DNA of 64,000 bases from Paragonimus westermani. Taxonomy: Eukaryota > Platyhelminthes > Trematoda > Plagiorchiida > Troglotrematidae. Shown one piece after another: positions 22,533 through 30,600 of this stretch. The stretch is taken from the NCBI GenBank assembly GCA_008508345.1, contig QNGE01003860.1, positions 1 through 64,000 of the forward strand. The letters run 5' to 3'. The translations under genes and the position numbers were made by a program. Positions within the stretch are counted from its first letter, which is position 1. Each line of letters begins with the position of its first letter. Below the pieces are notes generated by a model. It searched no databases, was not told the DNA's origin, and worked only from the letters and a program-made list of their open reading frames with translations.

Positions 22533-22926
22533 TACATTTTAATGTGTGCAATGTTGTCGTATTGTTTTGATGCATCACTTTTCCACAAATGCTTGTGCCC
22601 AGGGCAATTTGACTTCGAATGCCGGTAAGTTGCGGTGAAATATTTCGGGGCATCATCACATCATCACACAACATTGATTACTCCCGACAGAAAATGAAAG
22701 ATCGCCGTTCAGCGTCAACTATCCACAGAAAGTGGAAGAGGTTCATGCAGCTGAATAAGTGTTTCGGATGTGGACAAGCGTCAAGGTGGGATCACAGGAA
22801 TGGTTGTACACATTTGGCTGAAACGAACGCTTTATCTTCCTGTTTGATATGTGATTTCTGTATTCCAATGTGTCTTTATTCTAAACTACGATTTAGGCAC
22901 TCATGAACAGCCGTTCCCAGATGTGG
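22533..22926 (+). repeat. Inner inverted-repeat arm, right (394 bp)
   Basis: Reverse-complement partner of 20298-20691, with one visible mismatch and no gaps. Diverged similarity continues inward to about 22462. The outer boundary at 22926 is sharp: CCAGATGTGG is shared, then the flanks are unrelated (GTGTAGGATTTGAG here, against AGAATTGAGCATTGC on the left, reading outward). Confidence 0.9.
22619..22906 (+). CDS. 95-residue frame with zinc-knuckle-like motif, right copy
   Basis: Protein sequence identical to 20318-20605 (minus). It is basic in its first half (SRQKMKDRRS, IHRKWKRF), with a cysteine-rich middle (CFGCGQ, then H and C) and a second cysteine cluster (SSCLICDFCIPMC). The GGTAAGTT at its second and third codons resembles a splice donor, so an upstream exon ending ATGCCG is as plausible as an ORF start here. 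Identity of the two copies reflects the near-identity of the arms and does not by itself show selection. Confidence 0.35.
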   Translation: MPVSCGEIFRGIITSSHNIDYSRQKMKDRRSASTIHRKWKRFMQLNKCFGCGQASRWDHRNGCTHLAETNALSSCLICDFCIPMCLYSKLRFRHS

Positions 22927-23339
22927 TGGTGTAGGATTTGAGATAAATTCCGCTCCTCATCAGCTACTTAACCAAGAATCACCATTCTCCAATCATCACT
23001 TCAATTGCGACGACTTGCATGTTTAGCTCGTTACTGCTTCATCCATCATCACCTACAGTAAACCAATTGCCAGTATCATTGGTAAATGTTTCGTTTTTCT
23101 TTATACAGATGGTTTTGTTTTGATAACTATTTTACATACTCTCATCATCATTGATAGTAATACATCAGTGGTTCACACTAATGTTTAACTGCCACACAAC
23201 CATGAAGAAAAAACAAACCCTATATAGAAAGAGAGAACGAAAAAGAAGGGGACTGGAAGGGACCTAACTACTGAAAATGACTACGTCCATAGTCAAACAT
23301 TCAGCATCAAGGTGCCTACACCTTGCAAACAAACAACCG
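22927..23339. other. Unassigned sequence, LINE 3' flank
   Basis: No gene. In minus-strand sense this is where the 3' UTR and end of the LINE fragment would lie. A polypurine/A-rich block (about 23203-23262, GAAGAAAAAACAAACCC then AAAGAGAGAACGAAAAAGAA) is present. In LINE sense it reads as a T-rich stretch, not a poly-A tail. Confidence 0.4.
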
Positions 23340-23641
23340 AGCTGCAACTGAGAGCAAGGCTTCATCAGCGATACAGCTTCCTTACGGCTTTCACTGCCTC
23401 GCGTCATTAAATGCACTCACTTCACAGACAACTCGGCCAAACAACGACAACATTCATGCCACTGAACTCGATTAGCCGCCATCTCACCTACAGTCTCTAG
23501 CCACCGACTCTGTGAGTAGCGAAAGCCCCAGCCCGGGAGACAAACTCGATCTACAGTGGCCAACCCATTGGTGAACGACTTCATTTCCCTACGCCAGGTC
23601 ATTATCTGTTCACCCCGCACCTTACACCAGTCGGTCGCAGT
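23340..23641 (-). pseudogene. LINE ORF2 C-terminal tail
   Basis: The match continues past a stop at about 23641. GEQIMTWRREMKSFTNGLAT then LPGWGFRYSQSRWLETVGEM and AANRVQWHECC align with the family's ending ('G..LTWQRGMK..T..L..VG..RLPGWGPRD....WLETL.DMA.NR.QWR.CC'). The frame is open from 23620 to 23417 and then stops. A few codons beyond (KAVRKLYR) may still belong to the element. Confidence 0.7.
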
Positions 23642-24310
23642 TTAAGCGAACAGTGCTCGGTGTAGAAGACGACTGGCTGGCATCCTTAATACATGACCTA
23701 ACCATCTAAGCATGTGCAAACGTAGAGACTGGACAGAAGAACTCGTTTGGCAATCACTACCAAACACCCGCTTTTTAACCTCTTTGTTACTTACATGCTG
23801 GTGCCACCCGGTGCGAGCGATTGAACGCAGACATCGGTGGTCAAATACTTGAAGACGGTTCACGTCTTCTACCTTGAGCGGCCAGGTTTCTCTGCCGTAA
23901 AGAAATACGGCACTCACCGTTGTCTTATATACACGACCTTCAAGCTTCAGAGAAATACCTCGCTGTCGCCAGAGATACCTCAAATTAGCGAATGCCGCAT
24001 TAGCCCTAGAGATATGCGCTTCTATTTCATTCCATACACCTCCGCCGCAGCTGATGTAGCTTCTCAGGTATACAAACCGGTCAAAAATCTCCATCACTAC
24101 ATTATATAACACCAAACCTACATGATCACAGCAATTCTGCAGAATCACTTTGCATTTTGAGGCTGTAAAGCGCATTCCGATGTATTTACCAGAACGTCTA
24201 ACACTCTCATTAAGTAGATATAGGTTATTCTCGTATTCAATGGATGCACTTAAATACAGTAACATTAGAAACTTATCGTTAGCCTGTTTTCTTCCACAGA
24301 TGCGCCTCAT
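23642..24310 (-). pseudogene. LINE reverse transcriptase C-terminal region
   Basis: The enzyme primes cDNA synthesis at a nicked genomic target. The 222-residue frame shows the typical order: IGMRFTASKCKVILQN (the thumb-proximal 'MRFAPSKCKVLLQDW'), YLRSYIS (usual 'YLGS.IS'), EIEAHISRANAAFANLRYLW, GRVYKTTVSAVFLYGRETW (usual 'LLYG.ETWPL'), RLQVFDHRCLRSIART, HVSNKEVKKRVFG and LRWLGHVLRMP. The F-A-D-D catalytic box, expected just upstream, is not visible; RICGRKQANDKFLMLLYLSA occupies that region, so polymerase activity is lost. The first methionine is unlikely to be a real start. Confidence 0.82.
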
Positions 24311-24704
24311 AGTTCAGTTCATATCTGATGACTCCATCGCTATTGTTCGCACTGACTTGACGATTAACAAAAATTCCGTCAGATGGCCGGCAGTTAGAAG
24401 CAGAAGCATGTACAGACGTATGCTGCTGAACGTCGTACCTTTACCATGCGTGACAACCATCCACGAAGTAAACGTGATGCTGCAGACAGGTTGGAGTGAC
24501 ATTCGTTATATAGTGATGCATCACAGATTCTTATGCGAAAGCTTTCAAGCTCGAGCAACATTTGTCAGAAGAATCCAGCGGTGCGCAAACGGACGCTGTC
24601 GATAGAATGACATGTTTTGGCACCCGCTGACCAACCAGGAAAAGATTTGTTGCACGTTTTCACTCACACTAACATTAGGGCTGCAGTTCAACTGACCCCA
24701 CTAG
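24311..24704. other. Unassigned sequence between LINE and outer arm
   Basis: About 390 bases. It may be LINE RT palm sequence that has lost its motifs, or flanking DNA. The plus-strand frame 24150-24605 is a shadow of the LINE region and is not considered a gene. Confidence 0.4.
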
Positions 24705-25627
24705 TATATATGTATATTTTTGAAAAACTGCCTTCAGATCTGTATGAAGCTTATCCGATTTCATCATAGATTTGGTAAATTGGGAGTATGAACGATCGCC
24801 GCTTGAACAAAATAATGTGCATTATCGTGTTAACTAGTTTCGTCTATTTTTGACCTCTCCGTTTCCAGATCATTAGAATGCGCGCACCTAAATTGCAATT
24901 CCAAAAATCAGGTGAGACGGATTATTACTTATAAATGTGTTTTCGTTCGTAAACTGCATTCACATTTAAACTGTTATATGCAGTGTGGCACCTCAACCAT
25001 AAGTTACCTTCGGGAGATTTGTTATCGCTTGTTCCTCAATAACTTTAACTGTTTGTCTAGGGATTTTATCCACATGAATAGTCACGCTAAGCTTCGCCGC
25101 TTCAGTGAAGTCCTCATTCGCATCATCCATTACGTTACCTTGCAGATACTCGTCAAAGATTCGCAGTCCGTATGAGCAATGAAGATCAGTGAGCGAGGTC
25201 CCATATGAAATACCAACGAAGTGCACGCGAAAACGACAATTTGCTGAATTGAACAACCGTGTTGTAACTTTATGGTGACGAACAATAAATGTGCATCCTT
25301 TTTCATTGTTTCAATCGTTGTTGGTAATTATGAATTAGCGGGTCGCCCATTGGACTGAAGAACGATGTACATGAGGTAGAGCAAGGAATAAAGATGAACT
25401 GAATGATTAATACGCAGTAGTTGAGAAAAGAGCAAAGTCGGGTGCATGAGTGGGGTTTTGTGCAACAAAACGTTTATGGGACCAGCCCCCATTTTGCCCC
25501 CATGGGTCCCTTAGGGTTTTTTATGTCATACCCCATCATTATTCACCACCAGTCCCAAAAAGCCCTCCAGAGTCCCCTAAGAGACCATATGGGGGCGTGC
25601 TTCTTGGGCGGGATTTTTGTATCGACG
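24705..25627 (-). repeat. Outer inverted-repeat arm, right
   Basis: Reverse-complement relative of 18765-19665. The G/C-rich terminal block appears here as ACCAGCCCCCATTTTGCCCCC then ATGGGTCCCTTAGGG and CCCTAAGAGACC. Divergence is much greater than between the inner arms, so the outer pair is older or has not been homogenised. The two pairs are not concentric: the outer arms centre near 22195 and the inner near 21612. Confidence 0.8.
24993..25256 (-). pseudogene. Unrecognised repeat-borne coding frame, right copy
   Basis: An 87-residue minus-strand frame. Its middle, SLTDLHCSYGLRIFDEYLQ, matches the left-arm frame. It then continues with MDDANEDFTEAAKLSVTIHV and DKIPRQTVKVIEEQAITNLP before stopping. 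Left-arm DNA equivalent to the tail is frameshifted but still recognisable (GAGCAACAAGCGATAACGAA). No family is recognised. The acidic and helical look of EDFTEAAKLS and IEEQAITNL suggests a genuine former protein. Confidence 0.4.
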
Positions 25628-26570
25628 TTGGAGTCACTGCACCATCCTTCAGAAACCTGCAGAAAGAAAAGCAGCAATCAGACTGCAGCAAACGTGGATA
25701 AAAAATTGAACAACACAAGAAAGCATTCCCGAACTACCTGTGACTTATTGAAATAACCTAACGCATTGTTTATGAAGGTTTACAACAACCTCACGCTCAT
25801 AGGCGGGTGTGCGTCGCATGCACGTTACAATATTTACCACGTTCACAGTGCAACCCATTACTGGCAGTTATTTCGATGTAGTGTTTATTTCCACAAATGG
25901 CATAAGCAAGAACACTCACTCTGTTAATCAGTATCCAAGTCTAAATTTTTTGGTTTTGAATGCTTCACAGTACGTTTCATGCGGCCGCCGGCTCGATCGC
26001 GCGAATTCCTGAACCAACGTGGCGTGTGCGCGAGAAGTTCTTAGGCGGAAATGTCGGCGCACGTCTGTTGACTGGAGATGGTATCTCTAATGAATTTTAC
26101 GATATCTAATGGGCAATCGGATATTAAATTGGACTACTCCTATCAACAGCAATTCACGGGCATTACAATAACACTACAGACATTTGCCAGTACCTACCGG
26201 GTAGCCTGAATATCACCTCATGAACTTGTACTAAATTCGAACATGAATAATAATGATACAAGTTTTGTGAGTGTGTTTGGAATCCCAAATCTCCGTAAAT
26301 AGTTAACATCGAAAGAAATCAACAGAACCCTCTGAAAGCACTCTTCGTGAATGGCATATGAGAATGTACTGTTGGGGAGCAGCAAAATCGTCCAACTTCC
26401 ACCACACTTACCTCAGCGAGCTCGACAGATTAGTAAGCAGATGTCTGAATTTACGATTTCATTTAAACGAATGTCACTAAATTTTCTGAAAGAATTAATC
26501 CAAATTTCGGAGTGAAGTTGATAACCGTTTTATTTGGGGATATTTATTTTATGGAATACTGGTTTTTTAA
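25628..26570. other. Unassigned sequence
   Basis: No recognised gene. The 5' LTR, gag and protease of the downstream Gypsy relic would normally lie here, but none was seen. A GC-rich patch with GCGGCCGCCGG and GAATTC at about 25981-26007 is unusual for the surroundings. Confidence 0.4.
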
Positions 26571-26638
26571 GATTTTCTCATGGCCCGCCGAAACCCGCGG
26601 GATACCGGCATATCTCGGCGGCCTATGTGATACATGGG
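26571..26638. repeat. Hairpin module, second copy, at Gypsy junction
   Basis: Inverted relative of 21126-21193: GATTTTCTCATGGCCCGCCG then AAACCCGCGGGATACCG, CGGCGGCCTATG and TGATACATGGG. The stem CATGGCCCGCCG / CGGCGGCCTATG has one mispair. Gypsy RT similarity begins directly after ATACATGGGTGATGG. The module may be an insertion or recombination end that truncated the Gypsy element. Confidence 0.65.
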
Positions 26639-27260
26639 TGATGGTCCGGTTTTTCTGAAACTTCGTATAATTCCTTATGGACTCCGTGAACCCGTTACTA
26701 AGGTGCTCAGTGAGCTGGTAGAAAAGTGCGTCATTGAGCCTGTCGATTCATCCTCTTGGGTCACGTCGATTGTGACACCTTTGATGCTTGATGGGGAAAC
26801 TTCGCGTATATGTGGCGACTATCGACTTACTATAAATCGAGGCCTTAAGCAATATACATGTACCACTGCTGAACATGAGGATATTCTGAACAAAACTTCA
26901 GGATCCAAAATTTTTCTCCAAGATTGACTTGAAGGATGCACATATAAAAATTCCCTTGGATAGGGCCTTAATGCCGACGACAATAATCGATACACCTAGT
27001 GGACTTTTTCAGTACCGATTTTTGCCGTTTGGACTTAGTAACTCTCCTGCTGTTTCAGCAGGTAATGAGTAATATTGTGGTGGGTATGGATGGCGTTGGA
27101 GGTTATCAGGATGATGTCATCGTACATGCTTCAGACAAGTTAACCCATAATTCTCGTCTTGTGTAACTATTCCAACGGTTTTTTGACAAAAACCTTGTTG
27201 TAAATCCAAACGTGCACTTTTCCGGTAAGCAGTGTCAAGTGTCTTGGTTACTTAGTCGAC
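26639..27260 (+). pseudogene. Gypsy reverse transcriptase, frameshifted
   Basis: FLKLRIIPYGLREPVTKVLS, then VEPVDSSSWVTSIVTPL-like sequence and RICGDYRLTIN form the RT N-terminus (26639-26900). After a frame change near 26905 come FSKIDLKDAHIKIPLD and LFQYRFLPFGLSNSPAV. After another change near 27050 come FQQVMSNIVVGMDGVGGYQD and DVIVHASD. The active-site YxDD is present as YQDD. A remnant of the post-catalytic block (FFDKNLVVNPNVHFSGKQC) follows at about 27180-27240. All major RT blocks are present in order but no continuous protein is possible. Confidence 0.82.
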
Positions 27261-27350
27261 GGTAACGGATTCACACCTGACGCCAAAGTTCTAGACTCAT
27301 TAGTTAATGCACCTTCAACCACAAATCTATCCGAATTGCGTTGTTTTTAG

Positions 27351-27940
27351 GTGTTTTTGCAGTACTACTCCCATTTCATTCCAACTTTCCCTCAACTTGA
27401 TCAATGTTTATTCCACTTGCTTTCCGAGAAGCAGTTCATGTGGACTCCAACTCTTGAACGGTGTGTACGTTCATTGTTAAACTTTTCGTCACATGATGCC
27501 ATACCTAATCTTTTCTTTCCTAAAACTATGTCTGTGTTGATCACTGATGCTTCTCCAGTTGGAATCGGAGCTATGCCTGAACAGGACGACAAACTAGTTG
27601 TGTGTCTATGACGCCGACTCAATCCAACAGAAAGTGGTTAATGCTCAGACACACCACGAAGCTCTGGCAGTACATTGGGCGGTGATGCGGCTTCATAAGT
27701 ATCTGTTTGGGATACCATTCAGAATTATATCTGATCATGAAGCGTTGAAATTCATTGATGAATTATCAGGATTATAGATCTATAATCCTGACAAGTCATT
27801 GGCACGTTCATCAGCAACCATGGTTCAATGATGAAGCATAGCACTCAGTGCATACGACTATACCATAGTGCACAAATCAGTCAACCAAACCAAACATGTG
27901 GACTACTTGTAACGTGTTCCACATACATTTGAGCAAACTT
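27351..27940 (+). pseudogene. Gypsy connection and RNase H, degenerate
   Basis: The frame 27351-27611 includes FLQYYSHFIPTFPQLDQCLF (usual 'YY..FIP.FS....PL..LL'), QFMWTPTLERCVRSLLNF and VLITDASPVGIGAMPEQDD. The last is the RNase H opening with its first catalytic D (usual 'TDAS..GIGAVL.Q'). After the stop at 27609, fragments continue in other frames, including an EALAVHWAVMRLHKYLFG-like stretch near 27660-27710 and a region corresponding to 'SDH.ALKFI' near 27728-27765. The element is not functional. Confidence 0.72.
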
Positions 27941-27957
27941 CTAGTAATGATTGACTT

Positions 27958-29104
27958 GTGGTTCAACCTCTGCCGGTTAGCCGAGAAGAGCTGATTCGCG
28001 ATACTCAAAGTTACCTTTCACCCATCACCACTACGCTACGACGTCATTGGAAACCACAAGTCAGACGGAAATTCCTTACATTCTTTGTGCGTCGGGAGGA
28101 ATTATCACTCACCCCATATGGATTATTGCGCTTGAATTAGAGGATTGTTACTCCTTCAACTCTTCGTAGAGCTGTTCTGGACTGTCTAAATTCCGGACAT
28201 CTTGGAGCTGAAAAGATGAAGCCTCTGGCCAGATTAACGTGCTGGTCGCCAAAGATAGACGCTGATATTTGTCGTCTGGCTAAAAGTTGTTCATCTTGCC
28301 ATCACGAATTCCACAATTCACCGTCTAAGTGGACTCCATGACCAATGTCAACTGAGGCCTGGCGACGGGTTCATGCGAATTATTGTGGTCCTTTTCGCGA
28401 CAAGTTTTATCTGCTAGTACTGACTGATTTCTATTCGCAGTGGCCGGATGTGGCGTTCACAACAACGCCTACTGCAGAATTGATATACGAATTCCAAAAA
28501 AATATTCAGCATTGAATGTGCCCCTGTTGTGTTGGTGCCTGACAATGATATTCATTTCACTGCCAACCTTCTAACTACTTGGCTCAACGGTATTGGATGC
28601 AAGCATCTGTTTACTCCTGATCAACATTGCTGCTGGTCAGGCTGAAAACTTTGTTAAAACACTCAAACGTGCTATATCTTCTTTCCAGTGGACTACATTC
28701 AAAGACCTTGAAAAAGGTGTTGGTAACTTCTTGCTACAATATTGCAATGCCTGCCATTCCGCTACACATAAAAGTCTCGTCAACATTTTTAAAGGACGGT
28801 GTTTGAGGTAAAACTTGATGTGTATTCTATGCTCTGAAGTCATCTTTTATCGTGGTAATGACTTAGGACCGTCATACGGTTTACTTCTAAAAATTCTTGG
28901 TAAATACTTATACCGTAATCTAGATGCTGATGTTTTATATGTACATAATCGACATGTGGATCAGATATGCTTCGAGGATACAGGTCAGTTCGTTCCAAAA
29001 TCGGGTGTGACATCAGTTAATGATGGGTCCGTTCTAGATTCGAACCAAGAAATTCTAAGCATCATTCATAGATCTTTAAGGCTGCAAATGAAACCGAGAA
29101 AGTA
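27958..29104 (+). pseudogene. Gypsy integrase and pol C-terminus, degenerate
   Basis: Zinc-binding region: LNSGHLGAEKMKPLARLTCW then CRLAKSCSSCH (H and C-x-x-C retained). Catalytic block 1: RVHANYCGPFRDKFYLLVLT, with N in place of the usual D of 'H-x-D-Y-x-G-P'. Block 2: VLVPDNDIHFTAN keeps D-N. Block 3: GQAENFVKTLKRAI keeps E. The C-terminal frame 28815-29111 contains VHNRHVDQI, the usual 'v..RHvDQi' end of the domain. Stops occur at about 28138 and 28513, and the frame shifts near 28600 and 28810. The D-to-N change alone would abolish strand transfer. Confidence 0.8.
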
Positions 29105-29193
29105 TTCCTAGAACCCACAATCCCATTCAATGTGTGACGGAGGTGATGAAGTCACTGAACATATATTTTCAAGGTAATTATTAGAGTTCAGGT

Positions 29194-29326
29194 TGTACAC
29201 TATTTACTGACGGCGCGTAATTGTAGTACACGCATGCGGTTAACGTTCATTCGTTGTACTCCGCTCAATTCGGATATACGAGATACTGGTCTCGAGTTTA
29301 GTTCTATCTATTCAGGATATATCACA
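29194..29326 (+). repeat. Probable 3' LTR of the Gypsy relic (133 bp)
   Basis: Begins TGTACACTATTTA and ends TATCACA, has the same length as its relative at 17010-17142, and lies about 90 bases after the end of pol. The match with the other copy begins upstream at about 29141, so either the shared upstream block is internal sequence or the LTR starts there. TGTGACGG at 29133 is an alternative start. The short length is unusual for Gypsy LTRs. Confidence 0.55.
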
Positions 29327-30489
29327 AATAACCTAGTCGTTACCTTTCCTCAGGTGCCCACTAAGTTTTCGTATGTTTGGTGCCGTGCTCAACTCATCCA
29401 GGCAGCTTCTTAACCAAGTTCTAAATTTTAATTCTTTCGAATTGCTCTGTGACACTTGTCACAACGTAAAACATCCTTGGCTTCGAGTAAGACGATGACA
29501 ACAGCATAATCACTTCCGTCGAACAGTGAGTTGACAATTAGAATGTAGGGGTCACTTAGGCTCTTGATAATAAACAGACCTACACTTGACTCAATGTGAC
29601 TCATACACCAGTAAGTTTGCTTTTCAACGTGCTTAACTGAAGACTTCGAATGTGAAACACTAGTAGTTTTTCTTCAGCTGTTGCCTTCCAGGCTTACTCA
29701 GAATGCCAGCTGAACAGAAATGCGTTAAAATTTTTCAGTAATAACGTTTTTTCGCACTTGTTGCTTGCCAGTTACCAGTTAGAAGAAGCTGCTTTTGTTG
29801 AGCTTTCTTAGACACACCAGATGAATATTCCTGTCATTTGTACGGTAACCAACTAAGACACCATCGGTACGTTGAGCGAGGTGAAATTCCTTGGGTCTGT
29901 GCGCTGTCTTGACAGACTAATGGCTGTATACCTCCACCAGCTTGTCCATCTCTATCTGTCGTGTGATTCCAACCCTCAAGCAGACTGTTTTTACCAACAC
30001 GTTGGTTTCAGTGGTTGAAATTACGTCTGAATCCTCATTTACTGGTCGTAGTTCTCCCATCTTTTCCCATTGTTGCAGTTAGTTGCTACAACTGTAGCCA
30101 GAATGGTCCCCATACCCTTTTTACGTATTCCAAAATTGAGGGCTGAGTGGCACCGTATTCGGATATTACATCTAGCCGCCTGTTTCTTTTGTTGACGCGA
30201 ACGGAATCTGCACTTGTAATTACTCCATCTTAGGAGCACTTCTGTGTCAGTTAGGAGCAGGGTGCTTGATTATGGTGAGTTTACTGACCCTAACTTCAGC
30301 ACTTCTCTATACGGACGAGTTCTGTCATTTCCAGCAGCGGCAACGAACGTTGTTAACGTATTCGTAATGGCAGAAAGCGCCATTTGGATTGCTATTCTCA
30401 GAGTACGACAAATGAATATCTTTCAGGTGATTTAGTTAATCAGATATCACATTACTGTCATCTTTAGTCTTCATTTCATATTTGCGTAA
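29327..30489. other. Unassigned sequence, possibly decayed LINE (minus)
   Basis: This lies downstream, in minus sense, of a LINE endonuclease scrap and probably includes further decayed LINE sequence. I could not identify endonuclease motifs such as the GDFN box or an RT. The minus frame at 30039-30239 has no confident assignment. Confidence 0.35.
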
Positions 30490-30600
30490 TCAAGTGAGCC
30501 ATCCTTCTTTCACTTCTTGCATTAGGATAATATCCATTGGATGTGATTTAGCAAATTCGAGTAGTGTCTTATTTGTGTGAGGCCCCTCGACAGGTTCACA
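30490..30600 (-). pseudogene. LINE AP-endonuclease N-terminal scrap
   Basis: The minus strand reads GPHTNKTLLEFAKSHPMDII followed by LMQEVKEGWL. In non-LTR retrotransposons the endonuclease opens with 'N..G...K...L..ll.....DIi.lQEt', where the E is a metal-binding catalytic residue, and here LMQEV fits that position. The frame closes just after EGWLT. The endonuclease would nick target DNA, but this 35-codon remnant cannot. It may or may not belong to the same LINE family as the RT tail at 23.3-24.3 kb. Confidence 0.5.

Larger units (their letters stand above)
23340..24310 (-). mobile_element. Non-LTR retrotransposon fragment (RTE-like RT C-terminal region)
   Basis: The minus strand encodes the last third of a LINE ORF2 of the type abundant in trematodes. 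The sequence lies between the right inner arm and the right outer arm of the nested palindrome and has no counterpart on the left. This suggests it inserted there, or replaced sequence there, after the repeats arose. The upstream RT palm is missing or unrecognisable and the 3' UTR is undefined. It is a 5'-truncated dead copy, as is usual for LINE insertions. Confidence 0.8.
26639..29326 (+). mobile_element. Ty3/Gypsy-like retrotransposon relic, 5'-truncated
   Basis: The plus strand carries RT (26639-27260), RNase H (about 27480-27800), integrase (about 27960-28800), the pol C-terminus (to about 29104) and a probable 3' LTR (29194-29326). The order is canonical. At least five frame breaks or stops are present. 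The first integrase aspartate is mutated. The RT opening closely parallels the minus-strand relic at 3.0-4.18 kb, so both likely come from one family. There is no 5' LTR or gag. The LTR has a relative at 17010-17142. Confidence 0.85.

Noticed and set aside
22945..22975. Minus-strand CTGATGAGGAGCGGAAT near the right inner arm
   Set aside because: GGAA replaces GAAA, no helix II forms, and no cleavage site or helix I is seen.
24150..24605. 151-residue plus-strand frame
   Set aside because: It lies mostly opposite the LINE RT tail on the minus strand, has no motif, and is best explained as a shadow frame.
25981..26010. GCGGCCGC and GAATTC close together, vector- or linker-like
   Set aside because: No longer vector sequence is present. 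Two restriction sites in a GC-rich patch are not enough to claim contamination.
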